From positions 200,562,244-200,626,243 of the forward strand of contig CP136061.1 of the NCBI GenBank assembly GCA_032622095.1: 64,000 nucleotides of DNA, written 5' to 3'. Below the pieces are notes generated by a model that made no database searches, was not told where the DNA came from, and saw only the letters and a list, made by a program, of their open reading frames with translations. The number at the start of each line of letters is the position of its first letter. Positions within the stretch are counted from its first letter, which is position 1. This document shows, piece by piece, positions 21,149 through 32,199 of the stretch. A program made the position numbers and the translations under genes. The stretch comes from Siphonodentalium dalli. Taxonomy: Eukaryota; Mollusca; Scaphopoda; Gadilida; Siphonodentaliidae.

Positions 21149-21790
21149 CTAGAGATGGGCCTGTCCCAGATGGGGACTGAGGTATACCCCCTGTATTCAA
21201 CATGTTATTTGAATGTAGTAGCCATTACTGTATATTGGGCGCTGAAATTATGTGAACAGATAACCCTAAATCCCCTAAGCCCTAACACTAATCTGGAACC
21301 TCTTAATAATCCTAATCCTAAAACCTATTGACTGAAAAATGTAGGAATAAAAGCTCGGACAAAATTATGCATTTTGAAAAGATTTTCTAAGTTGAAAAAT
21401 GGAGCTAACTCCACAAAAATAATTCATAATCGCAGGTGCACAGGTTCCCATGGTACTAATTATCAGTGTCAAGTTTCAAAACAATTAACCAGAAAATGTA
21501 GGAATAAAAGCTCGGACAAAATTATGCATTTTGAGAAAATTTTGTAAGTTGAAAAAGGGGGCTAACTCCACCAAAAAACGGAGAGACCTCAAAATCGCAG
21601 GTGCACAGGTTCCCAAGGTACTAAATATATGTGCCAAGTTTCAAAAATATTGACCAGAAAATGTAGGAATAAAAGCTCGGACAAAATTGTGTCCACGGAC
21701 GGACGGACGCCCATACAGACGGACGGACGGACGGACAGACAAGTTGATTCCAATATACCCCCACAACTCGTTGCGGGGGGGGGGGTGTAA
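21149..21790 (+). mobile_element. 0.64-kb insertion with 165-bp tandem units and a GGAC-repeat end
   Basis: It splits the right arm between AATATAAAA and AATGGCAC, which are nearly adjacent in the left arm (5950-5965). Inside, ATGTAGGAATAAAAGCTCGG, ACAAAATTATGCATTTTG and CGCAGGTGCACAGGTTCCCA recur at about 165-bp spacing (2.5 units). CGGACGGACGG repeats follow, then GATTCCAATATACCCCC and a 12-G run. I associate this end motif with a common molluscan interspersed repeat. There is no coding frame. Confidence 0.6.
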
Positions 21791-21849
21791 TAATGGCACT
21801 TTTCGCCTGTCCGTTCCAGTATGACAACAGTTTGTCGCTAAGTCACTAC
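21791..21849. repeat. Right arm of the long inverted repeat, outermost piece
   Basis: AATGGCACTTTT, TCCGTTCCA and GCTAAGTCACTA are the reverse complement of 5907-5960. This defines the outer right end of the locus. Confidence 0.7.
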
Positions 21850-24800
21850 ACGAGGTAATAAAGTAAATGCGATGAAGGTATCGCGGAAAAAGATGCGAAT
21901 GTTACATATAATATTTTCAACAATGTCATTTATAAATATAAGAAAGAGAATAGGGCCCAATATAAATCATTGGGTAAATCATGCTGTGATCCCCCCCCCC
22001 CACAACCATTTAGATTGGCCGGAGCGCAGGTGGCGATTAGACATTTACATGTATGAACTGAACCATTGTAATACATGTAGATTATCACAAATTCCTATAC
22101 CATGAAATGTAAATAGGAAATCGTCGTACCAAACTTTGTCAAATGCTTTACCAGATGCAAAGATGAGGCAGAATTTGGGGAACGAATGGACAAACGAACG
22201 GCAACCTATGTTGCAACATTAAGATATCATCAGGGTTGTTGTACATAACATGCATGGGAATAGCTGTCGCGATGAACGAGTGAATGCTTGGAATAGAGGG
22301 GTATCATGTGAAATAGTTAGTTATGCAATTTAGTTTCTCACATTTAAGCAAATATTTACTATGTGTGTTGTCAATTTGGATATAATATTTGTAAATATTA
22401 CTATTTTGAACAAGATTATTCTCCATTTATATTTGATCACCCTACCGGAGTGTTTCACATCACTTTAGCCTATTATATTGTCTTAGACTAGCTTGTCCTA
22501 AAATACTGACATAATAAATACGTGGTACACAATGTCGCCATTAATATGCATTGTTACAATGACTGCATGCATGCACCCACCATTTGGCAAGCAGCAGCGC
22601 GAATCAACCCGGTAGTGTATTCCATAGGAGGGGGTGGGAAATGACATAGATTTCACACTTTAGCCATTTATGTTCATCACTTTTCTCAATAGTAATCTGC
22701 CAAATAGTTATGTACATGTTACTCTATTTTCGGCACATTGATGACCGGTGCGATTCGGTTGATCTGTTAATGCATGTCGCGGGCAAACTAGCGTTCAATT
22801 AAGAGAACGAGACCCGACTAAGGTTAAAAAAGGGCTAAAAATGCTCATGATACAGACATACCGAATACTATTTACAAGAGGCGGGTATGAATCCCTAATA
22901 CCGGCTAGTTTATTATAACAGCGGGTTATGAATTCCGCGAACAGCCTGAAAATGGACTGTATCCTGCGTACCAAAGAGGGTGCGACACCATTGACGCCAC
23001 AGGTGTCGGTCTTCTCCTTAGAAATTCTTCCAATGCTGTCGAATTTACATTGAACTGCGTCGTTAATTACATTCTTCGTCTTGACAGCTCGGTGTGAAAT
23101 GGATGCTTGTGTTATTGTGTATCTTGTAAATATCTTAAATACCTGTCAGGAAAGCCATTATGAGAGTATGTACCTTATACACAGCCATGACTGTCTTCCG
23201 TTATCACAATAACATTAAAGTCCCAATAAGAAAACCAATTATTCTCGAAAATTCAGTATTTTAAATATATATATATACGCCAGTAAATGAAACCAGGATG
23301 TTGTAATGTTTTGACTGGACACGCGCCCCTGCGTCTAATAAAAGCTTTGTGAAAAGTGGGTGCATCGATCGAGTCTCGTGTCTGACAAAGAGCAATGAAT
23401 GGAATGTATACGGTGTGTAAAATGACGACAATGAACTGAATAGTTTTACTGGAGCGTATTATATGCTACAAGCAACTAATTATATAGAGTTACCCTTCTT
23501 GAATTTGTGTAGGGGAAACTCGAGTCAGCATAAAAGAAAATATGGCTGCTGATTGGTTGATTATCATTGAGGGGAAATTCCCAGAAAATCATAGCCTAGG
23601 TAAATATGGCGATCATTTTTTTGGCCACGAAGAGTCTGGTAGGGTTCCTAAGTTACGGAAGTTGTCTGGGTATTTTTATACTGCTGATTTTTAGGCAGCA
23701 AATGGAGTAGTTGTGGAAACGCAAGATTATCGTTTGAAAAAAATACCGAAAAGGGCGCGGTTGATGTCAAGACTGGTGTATCGGATGACGTTCTAAGGGA
23801 AACTTGACCACTTGAAGTTCAAATAGGCTTAACCCATGGCCGCGGGACCTAAAGTTAACACTCTCACCTATGGCTTTTTTTTTGTAACCTATAAGCCATC
23901 TGTATAGGAGGATGGATAACTCTGGACGGTATGTTGTGTTACTTACTTACGTATTCACATACCAGGTGTGCGTAAACACTCTCGCCTATGGAAAATAATT
24001 TGGTTTGTAACATACACTGAAAAAAAAACGATAGAGTAGATATTCCTACTAATTATAAGAGTAGGAATTGTTCTTACGCATGCAAAGAGTAGATTTGCTA
24101 TAGCCTGATAGGAAAGCGATTGAGACTATACTCAATTTAAGTGTACACATATCTAAGATATCTACACTTTTTTGAGTATACAGCGACCACGTGCCGATGT
24201 TCATTTTCGCGGTACGTCATTATTTTGGTAACGCCATTTTGTATGAACTTGATGAGTGCATAAAATATTCTTTATCCGTGGAAATCATTGAATTTTTATG
24301 TAAGTACGGGCTGTCGATATGTCGGAATCGTGGTAACGTAAACACGGCAATGTTTTGGGTTCATTATTTTTTTTTAGCTGTGGAATTTCATTGAAAACAT
24401 AAATCGTACCATTCTTGGTTAGGTAGGCCTGTACTTTAGATTTTTAATAATTAAATTAATAATTTACATCATCTGACTCACCAAAAAAGTGCTGAAGGGT
24501 ACACGGGTTTTAAAATCGCATTCTAAATGACTTAGTTTTCGTGTCTGCCATGATTTCTGTTACTGTTACTTAGAAGTTAGAGAACAATTATATATATATG
24601 TTCCAAGGAAAATTAAACTGAACTGAAAACGAACTGCTGATGGGCGCCAGACTTTCAGGAACACAGTTAAAACTTAAAGTAACTGCACTAGTGCCGATCA
24701 CCGGCAAAACCTATCACGGTGTAACCTTTGATTTCGATTCGGCTAGGTTAAAGAATTCCGTAATTCCAACTTATATACTCCTCTGTCCTAATTGACCTTC

Positions 24801-25440
24801 ACCTTGGTGTGAGATTTGTCGATTCAGAATTTGTTTTTGTCAACAACATGTTTCATATCACCTTCATCATTCATTATCGTCTGACATCATCATCGTCGAC
24901 AGAATCACTCAATGTGATACACGACATCATGATGTACGTGACAGAAATTATCAAACTTCACAAAATATGAAGATACATAGATGTGTGATAGGAAAAGAAA
25001 TTTACTTTAAAAAGACACACCTTTTATTATAACAATTGAGTCACCCATTCCGTAGATATGGCCATTTACACCTCTGAAAAACCCACATTCTTTCTTCCGC
25101 TACTACCATTTAGTTACCATGCACTGACACAGTATTAACCTGCGACGACGCCCTGAGACGATGTCACAATTTAATTATCTTAATAACTAAATATAAGGCC
25201 ATTAAGCCTTAAGGGTTATTTTTATGTGTCTTAAAACAGGGGCCCTAAACGATATGTTGGCAACCGTATAATTTCTTAAAATTTTGCCGATATATAAAAC
25301 TTATCATAACTAATCATAGAATTATATATCTATTTGGTGCCTGCAATTTTCTATCGCTCCTTCATATTGAATTTAAAGAATGAAATTGAACTTTTACCCA
25401 TTTCACTCATATCTCTGGGAATAGGTACACTTTATCGGTG
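21850..25440. other. Unassigned stretch, minor repeats only
   Basis: I find no supported gene. A 50-codon open stretch at about 22970-23100 (YPAYQRGCDTIDATGVG and on) looks coding-like but is too short to call. A short direct duplication (ACACTCTC.CCTATGG with a TTTGTAAC word) occurs at about 23858 and 23972. ATTCCTACT and AGTAGGAAT form a small hairpin near 24045-24070. Confidence 0.45.
22350..22472 (+). repeat. Interspersed repeat, copy 1 of 3
   Basis: GTGTGTTGTCAATTTGGATA, TAATATTTG, then ATCACCCTACCGGAGTGTTT and CACATCACTTTA also occur at 25737-25852 in the same orientation. The first half occurs inverted at about 63060-63090. Confidence 0.6.
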
Positions 25441-25444
25441 AAAA

Positions 25445-25860
25445 TGGCATTAAAGACATACATGTATTATGGACTTGTTCCGGTACGGTACATGAAACTG
25501 ATGAGTTAGTAGTCAGGCGCTATGCCAACAGGGGGAATATAGCATTCTACGAATATCGCCGAACATTTCAAGCAAATCGACGGTACGTCGGTACCACTCT
25601 ATAGAAACATCGTCTGAACTACGCTGAATTGTAAATATTTACATCTCGATTCGGGACGCAACTTTTGGCGATAAGGTAATGAAAACGAGTTTACCATCGA
25701 GAGTCACTGAATTAAATTAATATGTAATAATGATGATGTGTGTTGTCCAATTGGATATAATATTTGAAAAACTAACTAATTTCAGAATAATTATTTAACA
25801 TTTATATTTTATCACCCTACCCGAGCGTTTCACATCACTTTAATATAATTTTCATTTATA
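25445..25860 (+). repeat. Interspersed repeat, copy 2 of 3 (longest)
   Basis: This copy contains CATTAAAGACAT, GCAGGCGCTATGCCA-like, TCGCCGAACAT, CTGAACTACGCT.AATTGTAA, ATATTTAC.TCTCGATTCGGG and GACGCAAC. The same words occur in reverse complement at 63030-63330. It continues into the part shared with 22350-22472. No frame is visible. It may be a SINE or DNA-transposon fragment; the type is unknown. Confidence 0.65.
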
Positions 25861-26484
25861 GGCATAATCACATTAAATAAGTCCAACACACAATAACGAT
25901 TTAATATTCATATCATGCCAGTGTTTTGAATATACAGCACAAATTTTAACCAGCCAAAAGTAGGAACACTTTTAATGACAGAAAATCACAATGTCATGAC
26001 GTCGTTTTGTCACATCACTAAATGTACCTTGAAATTGACTTATTCACATGTACCGGTATGGCAATTGTTTTTCTATATTTTGTTCAGAACAATTTATTTT
26101 GGCCAATAGCTCGATTCAGCCATGCAAAGCTAAAATATTTGATGAACATAGCATTGGTGAAATCTTTTTAGGAAACATTTTGGTCCCCTGATCTGATCAT
26201 AAAGTTGCATGATCTGACGATTCAAACTTTGAATTTCAAAGTACTTTTGTGTTCACAATATCATATTAAAACTGATCCTCAGCTCTCAAAAGATCACCAG
26301 GCCATGCAGCGATATGGCGAGGTAACTTGGAATTGATCCAAAAATCCTCTTGTCGATCGTTAAATAGGCGAGGTGGCTTTGACGGCTGGCTCTAGATTTC
26401 AAGCAATTATATGCTATATATATGAGATTGTTTGTTTTGAAATTTGAAACGATCAGTTTTGTTTCTTTTCCACAACTTGCACCA
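25861..26484. other. Unassigned AT-rich sequence left of the minisatellite
   Basis: Neither strand has a coding-like frame, and I see no repeat. Confidence 0.5.
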
Positions 26485-28489
26485 GCGTCTTTACCGTTCT
26501 CGATAATGGTCCATTCCCTGAAGTGATTGGAAGGGAGTCGGTTGTTTATAGGGAGTATTTGGGAAAGGCCACCCACCCATCCGTCAAATCGGTCGAAATC
26601 CCTACTGTTCTCGAAAATGGTCCATACCCAAATGTTACCCCCTCGGGGTGGCACCCCCGTGGGTAATGGTGTGGTTGGGGAGTTTCTATGTGGTATTTGG
26701 GGCGGGCCACCCACCCATGCAGTCATATCGGTCGAAACCCCTACGGTTCTCGAAGATGATCCTTATCCCATTTTCACTCACTTGGGGTTGCACCCCGTGG
26801 GTGAAGGGTGGGGTCGGGGTGTTTCTCTGGAGTATTTGGGAGGGCCATGCACCCATGCCGTTAAATCGGTTGAAACCCCTTAGCTTTCTCGAAACTGGTC
26901 CATACCCCATGTTTACCCCCTCGGGTGGCACCCTCGGGGTGATGGATGGGTGGGGTGTCGGGTGTTTATTTGGGGCCACCCACCCAAATCGGTCAAATCG
27001 GTCGAAACCCCTACGGTTCTTGAAAATGGTCTATACCCAATGTTCACCCCCTCGGGGTAGCAACCCCGTGGGTGAAAGGTGAAAGGTTGGGGATCGTGGT
27101 GTTTCTATGGGGTATTTCGGGCGGGCCACCCACCAGCCTTATCAAATTTGTCTTGGGGAGAGACAGAAAGAAGTATATATGCATTCATTTGATAGCGTTT
27201 GAGATGATAGAGTGGGTTTTGAATTTTCCTCGGTTTAGGGGCACCATTAGGAACCATTTGTTTGACCATATTTGGTCTTATTCCAAAAACATTGGGCGAC
27301 GGTCATCATAATGTTTTAGTGGTCAGATGTGAATTGGCCGAAGGGCCCTATTGTAACATTTTGACATAAATTTGTCCTGTGGGCGGCACTCCTCGTGGTG
27401 ATGGCTTGGGAATCGGGTGTTCATAGGGGTTATTTGGGGCAAGCCACCGACCCATGCCATCAAATCGGTCGAAATCCTTACCGTTCTCAAAAATGGTTCA
27501 TACCCCCCATGTTCACCCCTTGTGGTAGCAGCCACTGGGGTTGATGCCTCGGGGGTCGGCGTGTGTCTAGGGGTTATTTGTGGTGGGCCATCACACATGC
27601 CATCAAATCGGGCGAAATCCTTTCCGTTCTCGAAAATGGTCCTTACCCCATGTTCACCTCCTCGGGTGGCAACCCGGGTGATGGGTGGGTGATCCGGGAG
27701 TTTCTATGGTATTTTTGGTAGATCACCCACCCATGCCGTCAAATCGGTCGAAATCCTTACCGTTCTCGAAAATGATCCATACCCCATTTTCACCTCCTCG
27801 GGGTGGCACCACCGCAGGTGATTGGTATGGGATCGGTGTGTTTCTATGGTGTACTTGAGGTGGGCCACTCACCGTGCCGTCAAATCAGTGGAAATTATTA
27901 CTCTCATCAAAAAATTGTCCATACCCCATGTTCACCCCATGGGGTGGTACCCCCATGAGGTGATTGGTGGTTCGGGTTGTTTCTATGGGGTACTTGGGGC
28001 GGGCCACTCACCCACGCCGTCAAATCGGTGCTAATTCTTACCGTTCTCGAAAATAGTCCATACCCCATTTTCACCCCTCGGGGTGGCACCATTGAGCTGA
28101 TGGTTGGAGGCCGGGTGTTTCTGATGGGTATTTGGGGCGGGCCACACACCCATGCCGTCAAATCGGTCAAAATCCATACCGTTCTCGAAAATGATCCATA
28201 CCCCATTTTCACACCCTTGTGTGCCACCCCAGGGAAATGGGTGGGGTCGGGGTATTTCTAGGGGATAATTGGAGCGGGCCACCACCCAGGCCGTCAATTC
28301 GGTAGAAATCCTTACCTTTATCCAAATTGTCCTTACACCATTTTACCCCCCTCGGGGTGGCACCAGCGGGGTGATGGATGGGGCATTGTGCTGTTTCTAG
28401 GGGGTATTTGGGGCAGATCGCTCGAAATCCTTACCATTCTCCAAAATTGTCCATACCCCATTTAACACCCACGGGGTGGCACCCCGGGG
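26485..28489 (+). repeat. Minisatellite block 1a, about 140-bp degenerate unit
   Basis: The unit order is CCACCCATGCCGTCAAATCG, GTCGAAATCCTTACCGTTCT, CGAAAATGGTCCATACCCCA, TTTTCACCCC, a CTCGGGGTGGCACCCC.GGGG self-complementary core, TGATGGGTGGGG, then GTTTCTA.GGGGTATTTGGGG and CGGGCCA. Roughly 14 units lie here, interrupted at 27146-27385 by unrelated sequence. All six frames are open over 60-140 codons because of the composition. None is a gene. Confidence 0.9.
27146..27385 (+). repeat. Non-minisatellite spacer, related to 32.6-32.74 and 33.43-33.55 kb
   Basis: CCATTTGTTTGACC.TATTTGG, then CATCATAATGTTTT, then GGGCCCTATTGTAACATTTT and GACATAAAT recur with divergence at about 32605-32735. 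The last part recurs at about 33500-33550. The minisatellite thus interrupts, or is interrupted by, a repeat that also flanks it on the right. Confidence 0.55.
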
Positions 28490-29270
28490 CCTTGTACTAT
28501 GGACCATAATAATTTTAATCACAAGGTTAAGGGATGTACACAAGAGGCGGGCAAGTGCAATAGACCACTGTATTGTAATAGTGTAGATTATACCCGTGTG
28601 CATGTGGGCTCATTGCCGATGGGTGATTGTGTTTGATCAGAATGGAATTCACACTGCGGCAATCAAGCGGTTGTCTCGTGGCAAACAACCTAAAGTCTGT
28701 ATTGGAGTATTGACCAATTATGACATTCGTGCAGGGACGTTGTTAGAGGGTCTCCTTTGTGGGTACACAACTTGGAGTTTAAACCTGCACCTGAGACCTT
28801 CTAGCTACGTCTCTTGTACATATTATCAATAGAATACTGCAGCGATTCTGAATGACAAACCAACTAGAAATTAAATACATCGTACGACTTGAATTGTTGG
28901 AACAGACGATAACCATTGATGAAATATAACACAATGCACGAACGGTTGCGGTGTACTCACTGGGCGATTATTTAAAGGATACCGATTACCACTAATCAAA
29001 TTGAACACGGCTCACCCATGCACTAGCGATAACATCTCAATGAGTGTCTCCGAGGAATCATTTTTTTCATTGGTCAATCAAGTCACATGTGAAAAACTTA
29101 TTATTTTATTGGTCACCAATTATTGTATTGGTCAACATGCATGTGAAAGCGGAATTACAAGAAGTCGCCTATACACTGTTAGAATAAGAGTGGAGGTCTA
29201 TGGTAATCGACACCTTTTGTGTGCCCCACTGAAGCTTGTGATTACAATAATTGTGTTCTATAGTATAGGG
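28490..29270. mobile_element. 781-bp inverted-repeat element inside the minisatellite
   Basis: The left end reads CCTTGTACTATGGACC, then AATAATTTTAATCACAAG. The right end in reverse complement reads CCCTATACTATAGAAC, then AATTATTGTAATCACAAG. The terminal repeats are therefore about 45 bp and imperfect. Minisatellite sequence resumes directly on both sides (GGCACCCCGGGG and TTGATGGGTGGG). No coding frame is convincing. The target duplication is unclear because the flanks are G-rich. It is probably a MITE. Its first 13 bp are found again, alone, at 31430-31442. Confidence 0.7.
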
Positions 29271-32190
29271 TTGATGGGTGGGTGGTCGGGGTGTTTTATG
29301 TGGTATTTGGGGTGGGCCACCAACCCATTCCGTCAAATCGGTCTAAATTCCTACCCTCTGGGTGGCACCCCCGGGGTGATGGGCGGGGGGTCGGGTGTTT
29401 CTGGAAGGTATATGGGCGGGACACACACCCATGTCGTCAAATCGGTTGAAAACCTTACCGTTCTCAAAAATGGTCCAAACACCATTTGTACCCCCTCGGG
29501 TGATGGGTGCGGTTGTTTCAAATTGGTGTTTAAATTGTGTATTTAGGGTGGGGCACCCACACACACGCGGTCAAATCGGTTGAAATTCTTACCATTCTCG
29601 AAAGTTGTCTATACCACATGTTCACCCCCTGGGTCGCACACCCAATGTGATTGGTGGGGGTCGGGTGTTTCTATTGGGTATTTGGGGCGGGCCACCTACC
29701 CATGCCGTCAAATCGGTAAAAAATATTTACCGTTCTCGAGAATGGTCCATACACTATTTTCACACCTACGGTGTGTCACTCCCGGGGTGGTGTGGCTGGG
29801 GTGTTTGTATGGGGTATTTGGGGCGGGCCATCCACCCATGCCGTCACGAAATTTGTCCATAACCTATTTTCACCTCTTCGGGGTGCCAACCCCAGAGGTT
29901 GATGGGATGGGTCTGGTGTTTCTAGGGGGTATTTGGGGCGGGCCACCCACAAATGCCGTCAAATCGGTCGAAATTCTTACCGTTCTGGAAAATGGTCGAT
30001 ACTGTTCTCGAAAATGGTCCATACCCCATTTTCACCTCTTCGTTGTTGATGGGCGGGGTGTCTATATGGGTCTGGTGTCTATAGGGGGTATTTGGGACGA
30101 GCGACCCACCCATGCCGTCAAATCGGTCGAAATACTTACCGTTCTCGAAAATGGTTCATCCCCCATTTTCACCCCTTCTGTTGTCACCACCCGGGGGTGA
30201 TGAGTGGGGAGTCTGGTGTTTCTAGTAGGTATTTGGTGCGGGCCACCCACCCAGCATGCAATCAAATGGGTCGAAATTCCAACTGTTCTTGTTTTTAGTG
30301 GGTATTTTGGGCGAGCCACCCACCCATGCCGTCAAATCGGTCTAAATTCTTACCCTTCTCGAAAATTATCCATACCCCATGTTCATCCCTGGGATGGCAT
30401 CCCCCAGGAGGTAATTGGTGGGGTATCGACGTGTTTCTTTGGGTTACTTGGGCGGACCACTCACCCATGGCGTCCAATCTGTGGAAATTCTTACCGTTCT
30501 CGAGTAAGGTCCATACCCCATTTTCACCCCTTCGGGTGGCACCACCCAGGGGTGATGTCGGGTTCGGGTATTTATATGGGGTATTTGTGGCGGGCCAGCC
30601 ACCCACGCCGTCAAATCGGTCGAAATCCTTACCATTCTCGAATATTGTCCATACCCCATATTCACCCCTGCGGAGTGGCACCACCGGTGTGATAGGTGGG
30701 AGTCAAAAATGGTTCATACCCCCATGTTCACCCCTTGTGGTAGCAGCCACTGGGGTTGATGCCTCGGGGGTCGGCGTGTGTCTAGGGGTTATTTGTGGTG
30801 GGCCATCACACATGCCATCAAATCGGGCGAAATCCTTTCCGTTCTCGAAAATGGTCCTTACCCCATGTTCACCTCCTCGGTGGCAACCCGGGTGATGGGT
30901 GGGTGATCCGGGAGTTTCTATGGTATTTTGGGTAGATCACCCACCCATGCCGTCAAATCGGTCGAAATCCTTACCGTTCTCGAAAATGATCCATACCCCA
31001 TTTTCACCTCCTCGGGGTGGCACCACCGCAGGTGATTGGTATGGGATCGGTGTGTTTCTATGGTGTACTTGAGGTGGGCCACTCACCGTGCCGTCAAATC
31101 AGTGGAAATTATTACTCTCCTCGAAAAATTGTCCATACCCCATGTTCACCCAATGGGGTGGCACCCCCATGAGGTGATTGGTGGTTCGGGTTGTTTCTAT
31201 GGGGTACTTGGGGCGGGCCACTCACCCACGCCGTCAAATCGGTAGAAATCCTTACCTTTATCCAAATTGTCCTTACACCATTTTACCCCCCTCGGGGTGG
31301 CACCCGCGGGGTGATGGATGGGGCATTGTGCTGTTTCTAGGGGGTATTTGGGGCAGATCGCTCGAAATCCTTACCATTCTCCAAAATTGTCCATACCCCA
31401 TTTAACACCCACGGGGTGGCACCCCGGGGCCTTGTACTATGGGTCGAAATCCCAACTGTTCTTGAAAATGGTTTATACCCCATTTCACCCCTTCGGGGTG
31501 GCACCCCCGGTGGTGATAGGTTGGGGTCGGTGTGTTTGTGGCAGGCCACCGAACCGTTCCGTCAAATTGGTCGAAATCTGTACCGTTCTCAAAAATGGTC
31601 GATGCTGTTCTCGAAAATGGTCCATATCCCATTTTCACCTCTTCTGGGTGGCAATCACCGGGTTTGCTGTGTGGGGGTCTGTCGTCTCTAGGGGTGTTTG
31701 GGACGAGCCACCCACCCATGCCGTCAAATCGGTCGAAATCCTTACCGTTCTTGGAAATAGTTTATACCCCATTTCACCCCTTCGCGTGGTAACACCCGGG
31801 GTGATTGGGTAGAGATTTGGGGTGTTTCTGAGAGATATATGGGACGGGCCACCCACCCATGCCGTCAAATCGGTCCAAATCCTTACTGTTCTCGAAAATG
31901 GTCCATACCCCGAAGTGATTGGAAGGGAGTCGGTTGTTTCTAGGGAGTAATTGGGGTGGGCCACCCACCGTGCCGTCAAATCGGTTTAAATCCAATACTG
32001 TTCTCGAAAATGGTCCATACCCAATTGTTACCCAATCGGGGTGGCACCCCCGTGGGTAATGGGTGGGGATGGGAGTTTCTGTGTGGTATGTGGGGCGGGC
32101 TACCCACCCATGCAGTCAAATCGGTCGAAACCCCTACGGTTCTCGAAGATGGTCCATACCCCATTTTCACCCCCTCGGGGTAGCACGGGG
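29271..32190 (+). repeat. Minisatellite block 1b, about 140-bp degenerate unit
   Basis: This has the same unit as at 26485-28489, about 20 further copies, ending near TCGGGGTAGCACGGGG at 32190. Units at 26515-26790 and 31910-32185 resemble each other more than their neighbours, both carrying GAAGTGATTGGAAGGGAGTC. This points to a higher-order duplication. Confidence 0.9.
30705..31442 (+). repeat. Near-identical internal duplication of 27.49-28.50 kb
   Basis: 30705-31240 repeats 27488-28022 with only a few differences, including the otherwise unique GGTAGCAGCCACTGGGGTTG. 31240-31442 repeats 28295-28502, including CTTTATCCAAATTGTCC. About 270 bp (two units) are missing from this copy. Most other units are far more diverged, so this duplication is recent. 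Confidence 0.85.
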
Positions 32191-32199
32191 TATGACGTT

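Larger units (their letters stand above)
5907..21849. mobile_element. Long-inverted-repeat locus: two head-to-head copies of a DTDV/GCDTTS element
   Basis: The sequence from about 5907 to 8072 recurs in reverse complement, in order, in pieces at about 9230-9763, 12573-12640, 20336-21148 and 21791-21849. The outermost match is TAGTGACTTA near 5910 against TAAGTCACTA near 21839. Between matching pieces lie insertions, described separately. Each arm ends inward with the 3' end of the same broken gene, on the minus strand at left and the plus strand at right. The two element copies are therefore joined 5' end to 5' end. The arms differ by many substitutions, so the inversion is not recent. Confidence 0.75.

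Noticed and set aside
26485-32190. Possible CRISPR-like array, from regularly repeated units
   Set aside because: Units are contiguous and degenerate with no unique spacers, and the sequence is clearly eukaryotic.
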